Of a DNA stretch of 64,000 bases, positions 43,977 through 56,290 are shown one piece after another. The notes under the pieces are model-generated. The model did not search any database, was not told the origin of the DNA, and saw only the letters and a program-made list of their open reading frames with translations. Made by a program: the position numbers and the translations under genes. This DNA is from Isoetes taiwanensis. Taxonomy: Eukaryota > Streptophyta > Lycopodiopsida > Isoetales > Isoetaceae. Each line of letters opens with the position of its first letter. Position 1 is the stretch's first letter. The stretch lies in NCBI GenBank assembly GCA_021234155.1, contig JAJEKV010000003.1:28627166-28691165 (forward strand), written 5' to 3'.

Positions 43977-44882
43977 AGTTCTTTTAGGTGCTTGAGGCAT
44001 TGAGTTCCTCTTCTAGGCGCTTGAGGCACTTCTCTAGGTGCCATGGACGATCAGGCCGCCTACTGTTTTTCTTGAAGGCCCCTGCCCACATGGCAGGGCC
44101 ACGTGGCGGCATACAGCAGCAGACCGGGAGGAAAAAAAAGAAGAAGGCCAGATTTGGGTTACAGGCCAGGCAGCAAGCCGGGAAGGCTGGAGGCAGGGAA
44201 AGGCTACAGGGAACCGGAATTTGCAGAAGGGAGGAGTTAGCGAATTGATCAATCTAAAGGAGGAGGTATTGGTACCTGCTGGACTACGTGTTGCAGCAAA
44301 GAAGCTTTTCTGGTGAGTCTTGTGCTGGGCTAACCGGCATGCCCTCCGGGCATATCTACTGTAATGGATATGGAGATATAGAGACCACCATAATTGCTAT
44401 GCTTTATGGTGATGGGTGTAGGTTTGTGGACAGAACCGAAAACACTCTAAAACCAATACCCCCGAGTTGTTGACTCCCTCCTCTCTGGAAGCTCTGTAGT
44501 GTAAGCTGAGATAAGCCTGGTGCCTTATCCAGTCCTTGTGGGCAGCAGGTTGCAGTAGCAACCAGTGGATGCTGCCCATAGCCTCTGTGCAACCAGAGGA
44601 TGCTGCCCATGACCTCTTTCTTTTAATGCCTTTCTCTCTGTATGGAAACAAGTGTAGGCTTGTTCCTTTGGGAGGCCTCTTATTGCTAGTGAGATGGATG
44701 CTTAGTGCTGGTATGGGACGGTACTAAGTAGACGTCAACAGTCTGGCGTTAATAAGAGTGCCTCGTTATACTCTGCATATACGATTTATTATCGGGAGCT
44801 TTATATTTGAGTTCTTATAGGCACTTGAGGCATTGAGTTCCCCCTTCTAGGCTCTAGAGGCGCTTCTCTAGGCATCATGGGT
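43977..44882. repeat. ~72-bp direct repeats flanking a 0.76-kb segment
   Basis: 43977-44047 and 44811-44882 share GAGTTCTT.TAGG, CTTGAGGCATTGAGTTCC, CTTCTAGG and AGGC.CTTCTCTAGG. The segment between is GC-richer than its surroundings and has no recognised gene. It could be a small LTR-like retroelement (TRIM) or a duplication around an insertion. Primer-binding and polypurine sites were not recognised. Confidence 0.55.
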
Positions 44883-47417
44883 TTATTTGCCTCCAACCAC
44901 TAGGAGGAGAAGGATGGAAGAGCTTGTTGACACAGGTATGCTACATCATAGTGCAATATCATGGGTGTAAATTTTTAGAAGGTTTATTTCCTTAGGGTTT
45001 ATGGTCTTTTAGTGAATTCAAGTTAACTGGCTATTTAGTCAATCGTAAACCACTGGTAGGTGGAATTTTCCGTATACCTGTTATTTTTATTTTAAGGAAC
45101 CTTGATTCCTAAATGTTCAGGCTGCGCCGCCATAGCACCGCCATTGTTCTTCGCCACAGCAGAAGCTCCAAGCAGGTCGCTACCGGAGCATCTTCCCTTT
45201 TGAAGCTCCAAGCAGGTCGCTACCAGAGCATCTTTGCATGTTTTTGCTTCAAATCAAGCCTTATATCCACTTTTATCGAAGCCGGCATCTAGCGTATCAT
45301 CCAAGCAGGTTTGTGCTTCAAATTAAACCATGTTTCTCTTCCCATGTTTTACCACTTTCTTCCCTTTCTGAGATCGTAGATCATGTAAGCAGGTCTTTGC
45401 TTCACTTAAATCCCCTGTTTTACCTCCTATTCTTACTCTCCATGGAAGAAGGAACCTCCGGATTATGCCTTTCTGCATAAGGTTTCAATATATCTGTTCT
45501 TTTTTTTCTGCATTCAGCTTGCTTTAAGTGTTAAATCTTGTTTTTTGAGTGCCCGAGCTTCTACATTTGCAGGAACACAGAGAATGCAAGGCTTGCAACA
45601 AAACTATCAGCCTTTGCTTTTTTGCATCGCTGCTATGAATTTGCTTTGAACAAGAAGATCTAAAAAAAGGTTAATCTGAAAACCTGAAACTAGAAGAAAT
45701 CGATCCAACAACTTCATTCCTCCAAGAATCGGCCCTGCACGAGAAGAAATCGGCCCTGCAAGGACAAAAACAGGGGAAAAAACAAGAACGAAAATTCCAC
45801 CTACCGGTGGATCGCGTGCGGTAACCCACGGGTAGGAGAGGGTTTCTGGGGGGAAACCGACAGGCGGCGCCGCCAGGAGGGGCGTTACCCCCGACCCCTG
45901 ATAACATTTATATCTTTTGCCTCGAATTGCAATTCTTTATTGCCAATCGTTAACGTGGCCCACATATGCTCTAATAATGTCTCTAACATACGCTTTGATC
46001 AATGGTGGGGTACTTTTTGCGTTGTAAATGGAAATTGGAGAATAAAATTTAAATGTAAAATGTAGATAAAAACCCTTGAAAAGCCCTAAACCCACGACTG
46101 GTCGTCGTGGACCTGCGATCCAGTAGGGCGATCCAGTAGGGGTGATTTCTGCAGATGAAATCTAGCAGGATGATTTGCATTTTCTTTTCATATCTGGTTT
46201 GAATTCCAACTATCTTTATGTTGTAGGTGTTTGAGAGCTTGATTTCATTGAAGTTAGATTGGAGCTTTAAACCTCCTATCATCCATCAGCCTACGGGTTT
46301 GACTGTTTGGATCCATGATAAGAATGAATCAGTGCGTCTGATCTAGTATGACATCTAGAAATTAATTACATAAAAGGCTAACAAAAGCGGGACTGTATCT
46401 TATGCATAATCTTCACTAGTATAAAGCAATAATTCTTGGGATACATACATTTTTGTATTAGATGCACTTGAAACAAAATATGCCAATTATTCGTACGAAT
46501 TATTAGCATGTTGTCTATATCTAGTACTACTTGTTGGTCCTTCAAATAAGTTGTGTGTCGGATTTCTTGTCTGTTATTGACATTGAATCAAACATGTCAA
46601 TTTGATAAGATATGGATAAACCTGTAAAAGTTGGTGCAAGACTTTTTGCAAAGCAATGGATTTTTTGGTTTTTGTAGAGCCCTTATTGGAGCACCAAAAT
46701 TGCCTTTTATCGCAACTCCATATATGCCTTCAGTTGGCCTGAGACATTCTGCCAGAATGAGATGCCTAAGGGCTTATACTCTCCCAAAAAAAGAGTACTA
46801 GAGATATATAAGCCTTAGTTGAATGTCAGAAGAGCATTGTGCATTTTAAAATATAGTTCTAAATGTCATAATAGATCAGACATACTGATTCTTTGCAGGT
46901 TCTTTGCATGTTAGAAGAATATTGCGCATTTTGACCATAAATTTTGAGACATATTTTGTATTTAACTTCATAATCCAGGGGCATATTAACATTAAAGGTG
47001 AAAGACCATCCTAAACCAGTCCATATGGATTAGAATTCTGCTCAAACTAGAAGTAAAGGTGATGCATGTGAAGAAATCATCTGCTTTTGTGAGTTTCAAA
47101 GATTGCTGATGTTTTATATTTTCTACTTTCATGAATCAGATAAGAATTGTTGTCACTGCTAGTTGAATTTAATGAGCTACGGCTAAAAAGTTCATGTGTG
47201 ATTGTATTTCGTATATCATGTTGATTTGGCTTCACATGCAGCTTAGTTTTGAAGCTTCCCTTCTAATGAACAACATTCTCTTCCACACGTGAGAGATAAA
47301 AATGCCCACAACAGTATTAAAGTCTTACAACACTGGAGAATATAGGAATGATAGTATGTGACAGATCAGTCTATTAATGTGAATCCATATTTTGTTGCAT
47401 ACTAGCCATTGTAGACC
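44883..47417. other. Gene-poor stretch
   Basis: No gene recognised. Small repeats include GAAGCTCCAAGCAGGTCGCT at 45,163 and 45,202 and ATCCAGTAGGG at about 46,118. A GC-rich patch at 45,790-45,900 has a CCGCCAGGAGGGGCG core. Confidence 0.4.
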
Positions 47418-48230
47418 ATGCATCCGAATGGAGTGGCAGTTCGAAGACTACATTGCCGTTGTAGTAAGGCGAAAAGTTTTTACAGAACGAGGTTTCCTTA
47501 CTATTACACTTACAAACTAAGATCCTATGACCTTAGTGCGATCAAATTGTATATAGTACAGAAGTACAATGACTTAATGCAAGCGAGGGAAATAGATCGG
47601 CAATTATTTTGGCAACACTCACGAGCCACATATCCTCCTGAGCTAGAGAGACTACCAGATCATATACTTGAAGATGGGCTACTAAATATAATGTTGGCTC
47701 CAACAAGAGATGAAGTTCTATGATCGACAAGGAAAGGCAGATTGCATATTGGAATTCGGCATGGGTAAGATAGTTTCATTGTTAAAATACTTTCTTAAAA
47801 ATGATTTAACTTCGTTTGTGCAATACATAGCTCTCACTGTACAATGGATACATTTGCAATGGACGACAGTTTCGTGTGCAAAAAAGGGATGAAGTTTGTG
47901 CCACCTTTGACTGTGAAGTTATGTTGTCTACTTTCATAGTCGAAAGTCGTGCAAGTGCAAAAGACAAGATTATAATTGAGACTAACATTGAGTATGTAGG
48001 AAAGATACAACAAATGTTAGAGCTTGACTTTAGAAATTTTACTAAAGTCTTGTTTCAAATTATGTGGTATGATGCACAATTACGAGGCAAACGTGCTAGA
48101 TGTTAGTCTTTTATTTTTTTAGAGAAGTGTGAACAAGTATACCTATATCTGACACCTACTGATCGAGATTGGCGATATGTGATGCATTTAATCCTCGATA
48201 ACGCAGAGATTATGAACCAGTTATCGAACC
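47418..48230 (+). pseudogene. CACTA/TNP2-associated DUF4216-like ORF
   Basis: The clearest part (47,876-48,230) reads MQKRDEVCATFDCEVMLSTF, then ESRASAKDKIIIETNIEYVG, KIQQMLELDFRNFTKVLFQI, MWYDAQLRG and, after a frame break at about 48,105-48,115, EKCEQVYLYLTPTDRDWRYV. The ASAKDK, LELD, FKVLF..WYD and QVFY..DP..DW-type order matches DUF4216 proteins linked to plant CACTA transposases. A preceding frame at 47418-47723 (Arg/Tyr-rich N-terminus, then LERLPDHILEDGLLNIMLAP) may belong to the same gene but is unrecognised. The LINE at 48.6 kb inserted just downstream. Confidence 0.6.
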
Positions 48231-48593
48231 TCCTCCTACTTTACTTGAGGATCATATTGCAGGTATGGAGGATGAGAATGAAGACATCATTGCGGAAGAA
48301 GTAGTACCCTTGGTGATTGAGGTAGAAGGCATTGGTATGGCACATATGGGTTTTTTTTTTTTTTTTTTTTTTTTTTTTCATGGGGGAAGGCATAAATAGT
48401 GGTGGAGTGTTTTTCTTGATATTGATGGGAATGATGGCACTCTAGAGCAAGAAGATCAAGATTTATATGTAAACCTAGAAGAATGTCAGGAAATATCCTT
48501 TTCAATATGTTTTTTCAAATATTAATGCTTTGACAATGATTGTTGGCTCAACATTTATATTGAAGTGGATGTAGGGGTGAGATTTAGGATTCA

Positions 48594-51220
48594 AGGTGTC
48601 TGGAGAGCTAGATCTATTTATCCTACTTTCAATGTTGGAGTCATTTCACTTATTCCTAAGACTGAAGCTCCTTCTAAAACTAATGAATGGCGCCCTATCT
48701 CTTTGACCACCACCTTATACAAGCTGGTGGCTAAAATAATTGCTGGTAGAATTGTGGTCCATCTTCATAGCAAGATAAATGCTTGCCAATCTGCTTTCCT
48801 TCCTAGCAGATCCATTCTAGACAACTACATAGCTGCAAATGAGGCTTTGCATTGGAACAGATTGAGCAAACAAAACTGTATCCTTCTCAAGTTGGACTTT
48901 AAAAGAGCCTATGACTGTATCTCATGGAAATTCCTTGAGAAGGCTCTTGCCCACATTGGCATTCATCCTGCCCTAATTGAGCTAATAATGGGGTTAAACC
49001 AAAAAGCCACATCCTGTGTTACTGTCAATGGTACTCCCACTGGCTTTTTTCCCATTCAAAGGGGGGTGAGGCAGGGGTGCCCCCTAGCACCCTACCTCTT
49101 CATAATTGCAGCTGAAATTCTTACCAAGATGGTCCTCTCTTATCAAGATAAGGGTCTGCTCCAAGGGCTTCAAATGCCTGATTCTAATAAGCGACTCTCG
49201 ATCCTCCAATATCTTCGATGATACCTTCACTATGCTCCGAAATGATAATAATAATATGAGCAATTTTATGGAATTTGTATCTCCAAGTTTAGTTTCTTAC
49301 GAATTCATCCGAATTATAACAAATGCTCTATTCTAGCTGATGGCTCTTATTCGATCTCAACACTCATGGTATCAAGTTTGTCCCCAATGGGCATTATTTG
49401 ACCCTCCTAGGGCTCCCCTTTGTCGTACATATGTCTCATAAGATTGCATGGCAGCCTCTCATTAACGGGATTAGGAAAAACTTCTCCTCCTTAAAGGTTC
49501 CTTGTCTCTGGTGGGAGAATCTTGATAGCCAATTACGTCGCCCTTGCTTGATCATGTTTATTTTTCTTCTTTCGATTGTGACAAAGCCTCTTATAGTAAG
49601 ATTGAGCGGTGCATTAAAGAATACATTTGGCAAGGTACTCATCATGCACTTTGGGACCGGTGACACATAGTAAAAAAGGAGGATTGGGATGTAAGTCCCT
49701 GTTCCTTGTGCCCAAGTTCTTGGGGCTAAAAATGTTTGGAAAGCCATCTCGGGTTTCCAATCTCCTGCTATGGAATTTATCGATTACGGCTTAATAAGAG
49801 CAAACCCTTAGGAAGCCCCTCTGTTAAACATCGACTTCGGACTTCGGCTTTTTATAATTTTCAATGTGCAGCCAATACTTCCCCTCTTCTCAGAAGTATC
49901 TTTAAAGCCTGGGAAAAGGTAGCTGCTATATTTACTCATGACAAACTCTCAAATTCTGTGAGGGATACTTCCATTTTCTGGTCACCTGTGATGGCCCCTT
50001 CATCCTCCCTAGCCATGGCTATAAGCCATCCGACCTGCTACAAAAATGGCATCTTTGCTAATATTCTTCATGTCGAGATCTTATTGATGATGAGGAAAAA
50101 CTGGATTCCTTGGGAAGTGATTAAAAAAGAAAGTGGGAGGGAGTGCTACCCATAGGTCTATTTACAAGAAAGTTGTCCACATCTACTCCCCCTTCTTAGG
50201 CAAAGATGGTAATGGGGAAAGTCATTCACCCCTGAACTGGTTCTTCAAAATCAAGAGGAGCTATAAAGTTTCTAAGATTTATCATGCATGTCTTCCTCAA
50301 AAAAAGTAAAAAGCATGCCTCTCCAAGGCCTTTCTCCCAAGAACTTTAAGAAAATTCTTCAATCGGTTGGAAATCCTATGCCCGCCCCAAGATTAAAGTT
50401 TTTCTTGGCTCATTCTCCATAATGCTATTTTGAGCAATACTAACATGGTCAAGAGAAAGTTCAAGTCTGTTAATAATGCTTCCTGCCAGCTCTGTAATAC
50501 TCATGATGAATCAGTGCTACACATTTTCACTTGCCAAAGGATTCAGGACTTTTGGAGATGGTTGACTTCGATGCGGTTTTAAAATCCCGACCTTGATTAC
50601 GTTTCTAGTATTTCCCAATTCTTCCAGCTCCAGCTGGATAATTTGGAAACATAGAAATAATGTGGCTCTGGCAAACAGGAAATGTGACCTTAACTGGATG
50701 AAGCTTAATTTTCAATTTGAACTTATCAGATGTGCCATGGCTCATAAGGCTCTAAAATTAGAAAAGTTTGACTTGGATTGGCTGAATTGGGGATCCTTCA
50801 AGTCTAACTTTTTTACTGTTCATGTGGATTCTCTCATTGACTTGAATGCATTTGTGGACTGCAGCTTTCTTGAACAGTGTGGTCCAGGTTTTTAGGAGGA
50901 CAATTCTCCCGGACGATGTACCCACTCACCATTCGGGGACTCCTAGGCAGGCTGTAAGGGCTACTTTTCGGCTAAAATTTCTGCTCAAGGAAGCCTACAA
51001 CGCTCATATTTTACACAAGTTTATTGGAGCTCATAATCGTCTTCTGACAGAAAGACAATTTTCATGCTTAAGGTCCATGTATTATTATCACAAAGGCAGA
51101 TGTGAAGCTGCAGCTGGTGTTTTGCTGGATATCATTCAGGTCCCCATTGATGAGCTCATTCTCGCTGACCCCCTCCACGGGCTGAGATCAATTGGCTTGC
51201 CCCCCCTTGTTTTTCATTGA
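48594..51220 (+). pseudogene. LINE ORF2 remnant: reverse transcriptase and zinc knuckle
   Basis: 48,594-49,221 encodes RT blocks: GVISLIPKTE, NEWRPISLTTTLYKLVAKII, QSAFLPSRSILDN, LLKLDFKRAYDCISWKF (first catalytic Asp) and RGVRQGCPLAPYLF. The frame then breaks at about 49,212 (CTTCGATGAT), exactly at the F-A-D-D motif; the DDTFTML continuation is in the next frame. Further on, 50,480-50,560 carries the C-terminal knuckle CQLCNTHDESVLHIFTCQ. A C-terminal frame of 124 codons (50846-51220) resembles nothing I recognise. Many other stops and shifts; no endonuclease domain. Confidence 0.88.
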
Positions 51221-51508
51221 ACCTTAATGCTACACACTCCTTCCCTGACCTCCCTGCCATTCCGGATTCATTACTGCATCTATCTCCATTTGTTACTCCA
51301 ACTTCCCAAAATCCTGTTCCCTCTTCTGGTATATGGCTCTGAAGGTGATCATCAGATCGAACAGTCTACATTTTGTGCCAAATGGCTAACTGGATCTACT
51401 GCTACTATATTACTGTTTTAATTTTTTCTGTTATGGGCTCTGAGCCTTATTTTGTATGTTTTTAATTTATGAGTAATACAATCCTTCCTTTTCCTCAAAA
51501 AAAAAAAA
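48594..51508 (+). mobile_element. 5'-truncated LINE (L1-type) with 14-bp target duplication
   Basis: The insertion starts in mid reverse transcriptase, runs about 2.9 kb and ends in a poly-A run (51497-51509). The sequence AGATTTAGGATTCA occurs immediately before it (48580-48593) and directly after the A run (51509-51522), a clean target duplication. 5' truncation plus poly-A plus target duplication is the product of target-primed reverse transcription. Confidence 0.93.
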
Positions 51509-51522
51509 AGATTTAGGATTCA

Positions 51523-51839
51523 TGTCTAACTCTTGTATGCTTATGCATATCTAGTTGTGGGCGCATGCTCGTTACGATGACTTTATCCCCATTGTAGTTA
51601 GTATTTATTCTTTCCTAGTTATTTGAAGTTATATCCTAACTCACAAGCCAGTTCTTAGAATTTCTATAATATTATCTAAGGACAATCATAATATCTGATT
51701 GTCCTTATTAGTCGTGTTGGCTATCTTTTCCCGCATACTTATCAGATCGCCGAAGTTCCTTTTTTTTGCCCAATCTCCAAGGTTCCCACCTACCTTTGTG
51801 ACTTACCTCTGACTTTGTGCATTAGTGTTGCATTGGACA
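51523..51839. other. Spacer, no gene seen
   Basis: Continuation of the sequence interrupted by the LINE. No gene recognised. Confidence 0.4.
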
Positions 51840-53290
51840 ATCATATCCATTGGGTTAACTTGGACCATCAAGCACATTGTGTTAACTTGGACACACAAGC
51901 ACACCCACTGGGTTAACTAGGACCATGTGGCCTAACTTGTATTCTTAAACTCTTTGTTATAAATCCTTACAAGTCATTTGCTTTCATTTGTTGGGCAATA
52001 AGCACCACTGTTAACATGTATACCATTGTCCTATGGTTAACTCGGACCATGTGCCCTAGGGTTAACTTAATCACCGATGCCAAAATGGCTTGATTTGGAC
52101 CATAGGCACTAGGTTTAACTTGGATAATCCTACTCAAATGAGTTAACTTGGACCATGTGCCCTAGAATTTACTTGGAGAAGAACTTAAAATGGGTCACCA
52201 ACTTCAAATGGGTTAACTCCGACCATGTGCCTCAGGGTTAACTCAAGCACCAATACCCAAATGTGTTAACTCGGACCACGTTAAGCATGATTAAGTCGGG
52301 CACCAATACCCAAACGTGTTAACCCGGGCCATGTAAGTTGGGCTTAACTTGGACAACAAGTTCAAATGGGTTAACTCGGACCATGTGCCCTAGGGTTAAC
52401 TTGGACAAAAAACAAAATGAGTTATCTCAGTCCATGTGCTCTAGGTTAACTTGGATGCCAACATAGACAACAATTTAAGATGGGTAACACAGGCAACAAC
52501 TTAAAATGGTTAACTCGGACCATGCGCCCCATGGTTAACTCAGAGACCAAGTTCAAATGGGTTATAACTTCAACCATTTTTCCCATGGTTAACTCGGCTA
52601 CCACTACCCAAATGCGTTAACTCGAATCATGTGCCCCATGGTTAACGCAGACATCAATACCAAAATGTATTAACTAAGACTATGTGTGCTGGGCCTAACT
52701 TGAGTAATACGTTCAAATGGATTAACCCAAAACTTGTGCCCTAGGGTTAACACTTGGACATCAAGTTCAAGCGGGTTAATCCGGACCATTGTAACCTAGA
52801 CTTAACTTGGAATGCCAAGGTCGAATGGGTTGACTCCGATCCATGTGCACTAAATGGGAACATTAAATTCAAGTAGGGTAATTTGGACCATTTGGCCCAG
52901 GGTTAAGTCAGACATTACTAACCAAAAGGCTTAACTTGGACCATGCACTCTAGGGTTAACTTGAACGTGAAGCTCAAGTGGGTTAACTAAGACCAAGTAC
53001 CTTGGGGTGAACTCAAACATCAAGATCAAATGGGCTAACTGGGACCACATGCCCCATAAATACCCCAGTGGATTAACTTGGATCATGTGCCCCATGGCTA
53101 ACTCGAACACCAGTAATTAAATGGATTAACTTAGACTATGTGCCAGAGGATTAACACAAACACTGATGCCAAAATGGCTTAACTTGGACCAGGGCTAACC
53201 TGGACCATGTGCTCTTCGGGACCATGTGCCCTTCGATTAACTCGGACACAGTTGGCTCAAGTTGGACCATACTCACTAGGGTTAACTAAA
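51840..53290. repeat. GTTAAC-rich minisatellite, ~1.45 kb
   Basis: Irregular units of about 50-60 bp, made of two half-units each starting GGTTAACT(T/C)GGAC. The first half typically continues CATGTGCCCTAGG and the second CACCAAGTTCAAATG. Some 40-50 half-units are visible, increasingly diverged towards both ends. No coding capacity. Confidence 0.9.
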
Positions 53291-54279
53291 GTATATTTAA
53301 AAAAAAAAAATTGATGCATGCTGTCATTCAAGATTTTAGATGCTATTATGAAATCTTGTAACGCATAATGAGTGGCGTGGATGCGTCACCAAATTGTTCC
53401 CGGTTTCTTGATTCTTGCCAATCTTGCTGGCTTATTTGCCTGGTACAGGCTCATTCGGTCGAGGTGTAGGCGCTCATTCAGTCGAGATGATGCATGTTTG
53501 AATGCCTAGGTTTTTTATTTTCATACAAAGAATATGTCTAAAATAGTTTTGCAACATAGTGTAGAGTTCGAGCTGTTTCTAGTTTCTTTTCTTCAATTTA
53601 AAGGAAGTTGGCCTGTAAGTCCGACTTGCCTGAGAATTTGTGTTCGTTCATAAAACTTGTACTTTGGTTTCTCTCTTTCGAAAATCTGGATTTTCTTAAT
53701 GATAGATTAGAACACTTGGAATCTATAGATTAATTTGAACCTTTCCATTCTGGATTAGAATCTTGAATTTAGGTTATTCATAAGGATTTCTTTTTTGTTA
53801 AATCCTTTGTCAGATTGCTTTGTGAAATTTAGGATGTACTATGGCAGATTGAGGATTTTGAATCTTCAATGTAAGTTACCCACATTATCCAAACAGAAGG
53901 AGCTCAATGTATTTGGTGCTCAACCGTAGCTGTGGAGCACCGATTTCTTACTCGGGAATTGCTTTACATTAGTTAATAGAAAGCACAATTTTATTAAAAT
54001 GAGAAATTTTGTGATTCCAATTAGGGACGAAATTGTTTTTATAGCCTAATTTTCGAGCTATTATGGCGCCATTATGTGTATTCGTGCATGTGAAGTGCCA
54101 TAATTTGGCATTAATAGAAACATGATAGTGCAGAAATTACAGCTAAGAACAAGATTAATTTTATAACAAGGAAGATTTGCATATCCATCCGCACTTATAG
54201 CAATGTATGAGCTTGATAAATTTATATGCAAAAAATATTGTTTTTACATTTGTGGTACACATAATTTACAAGTCTTTCT
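53291..54279. other. Spacer, no gene seen
   Basis: AT-rich. A short repeated phrase at about 53,450-53,480 (CTCATTCRGTCGAG) is the only structure noticed. Confidence 0.4.
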
Positions 54280-55283
54280 CCACTGTATCAGGCTCCTCAG
54301 TGCCAGCAAGAGGATTAGATAGCCCAGCACCGTTGATGGGATCAAAATCAAATGCATGGGTAGTGAAGTCAGCTTCATCGAGATTGTCGAGGTCGAACTT
54401 AGCTTCTTTAATAGCCTCGTAGTCAACATCAGCAATCTCCGGTGATTTAGGTGCTTGGCCTGTTTGTGCATGTTCCTCACCTCCACTTCAACAACAGTTT
54501 GATGCTGGCACATAGGGACTGCAGCCAGGATAGGATTGAGCACGCGATCTAGCCTACCAAGAATCCCCGTCAGGCATTGCTATTTGACCGCATCATGTTC
54601 GAACACGATGCAGAACCTTTTATGAATCAACGCAGCTCTGCCAGCACCACAAGAGAAGTAATCGAACACTCCTGTACCTGGATGTATTAGCTCATGCACG
54701 AGGTATGAACAAGTTGCAGGGTCCAGATGACTTCTCATTATGATTTCTCCGGGCAAGCCTTACCAATTGTGCCTAAATCTGCTGCGAAAGAGTTTTCAGT
54801 CATGGCGCTAGTCTCCCCGTCCGCCTCTTCTTCAGTATGAGTAGGAGGTGGTGGAAGATGCTGTGGGTGATTGGCATAGGAAAACCTGAGGTCAATCTCT
54901 TCGACAACAGTCAGGGCAGAAGACTGGATCTTGTTGGCGTAGACAAGTGCATGCGGTTCCAACACCCCTGTTGGTGCCAGATTCTTGTACTCATCCTTGT
55001 GCATGTCAATATAAACTCTAGATCTAGAGTCTGGGTTATCCAACACTGAGGAGACAACAAAATTGTATTCTGGGCATGCAAAGCAAACTCTCCAAAAAGG
55101 TTCAGCAGTCGTGTTCTTGACGGCAGTGTCAAAGAACTTGGACAGTGTCGATTGATCCAACATTGGAGTTAGACTCCGCATATCCAGAACAATCAAAGAG
55201 GCTGGCACAGGAGTGCATTTGATCTGCCCTCTGCTATCAGTGAGCTCAACCTCGTAGCGGAAGTCTTCAGTGTCTTCCCTCTG
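54280..55283 (-). pseudogene. Unknown pseudogene with methyltransferase-like patch
   Basis: Minus-strand protein-like sequence: FRYEVELTDSRGQIKCTPVP, then 156 codons from 55208 (LIVLDMRSLTPMLDQSTLSK ... EEIDLRFSYANHP, Pro- and Glu-rich) to a stop at 54738. A shifted frame follows with YLVHELIHPGTGVFDYFSCG, AGRAALIHKRFCIVFEHDAV and TAG at 54580-54582. A last shifted acidic frame reads EAKFDLDNLDEADF. The VFDYFSCGAG...FCIVFEHD arrangement resembles motif I (FxGxG) and the following acidic strand of DNA methyltransferases, but this is a weak resemblance only. The TAG is again one C-to-T change from CAG. Family unknown. Confidence 0.4.
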
Positions 55284-55286
55284 TGT

Positions 55287-55362
55287 ACTTTATTTCTTAT
55301 GACTCTTGCCAGGCTGGAGGTATCGTACTTTATTTCTTATGACTCTTGCCAGGCTAGAGGTA
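55287..55362. repeat. 39-bp tandem duplication
   Basis: GTACTTTATTTCTTATGACT plus CTTGCCAGGCTRGAGGTATC twice in a row, at the boundary between the pseudogene and the SINE-like array. Confidence 0.85.
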
Positions 55363-56290
55363 TCATCATCGTATACCCCTAGTAACCAACTTCCAAATAT
55401 AAATGACATTGACAAGGTTTGAACCCATGACCAAATGTACATTTATTTTGGCATTACTAAACCTATACCAACTCACCACACATTCGTTGGGCAAAACGTT
55501 TGCCTTACATGCACACTTTGTAGGTAGGATTTAATCCCGCCTTAGGAAGTCTAGGTCCTAGGGGCAACTCTAGGGGCATGGCTTTTTAGCCTCACCATCC
55601 TAGTGCCACCTACCATAGTCCCATTGTTTTTTTATTACTTTGTTTAAGGTCTATACTAGACTAATCTTGTACAGACTAGCTAGCTTATCCCACTGCCTTG
55701 CGGCAGCCAAAGTGGAGGACACGTATAGGCTTTTTAAGTTCTACCACATCGGGGATCATCATCGTATACCCCTAGTAACCAACTTCCAAATATAAATGAC
55801 AAGGTTTGAACCCATGACCAAATGTACATTTATTTTGGCATTACTAGGCCTATACCAACTCACCACACATCCGTTGGGCAAAACTTTTGCCTTACATGCA
55901 CACTTTATAGGCAGGATTTAATCCCACCTTAGGAAGTCTAGGTCCTAGGGGCAACTCTAGGGGCATGGCTTTTTAGCCTCACCATCCTAGTGCCACCTAC
56001 CATAGTCCCATTGTTTTTTTATTACTTTGTTTAAGGTCCATACTAGACTAATCTTGTACAGACTAGCTAGCTTATCCCACTGCCTTGCGGCAGCCAAAGT
56101 GGAGGACACGTATAGGCTTTTTAAGTTCTACCACGTCGGGGATCATCATCGTATACCCCTAGTAACCAACTTCCAAATATAAATGACATTGGCAAGGTTT
56201 GAACCCATGACCAAATGTACATTTATTTTGGCATTACTAGGCCTATACTAACTCACCACACATCTGTTGGGCAAAACTTTTGCCTTACAC
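55363..56290 (-). repeat. Tandem array of ~390-bp units with SINE-like pol III promoter
   Basis: Two full units (from 55363 and 55756) and a third partial unit (from 56142 to about 56,290), offset 393 and 386 bp. On the minus strand each has a TGTGGTGAGTTGGTATAGG A-box-like stretch (for example 55463-55481) and, about 50 bp downstream, GGGTTCAAACC, a near-canonical B box (55416-55426). This spacing is that of a tRNA-derived SINE head. The rest of the unit (CTAGCTAGTCTGTACAAG, GCCGCAAGGCAGTGGG) shows no gene. Units are about 95 percent alike. Confidence 0.8.

Noticed and set aside
51840-53290. Interstitial telomere repeat
   Set aside because: CCCTAGGG occurs, but the plant telomere unit TTTAGGG is not tandemly repeated.
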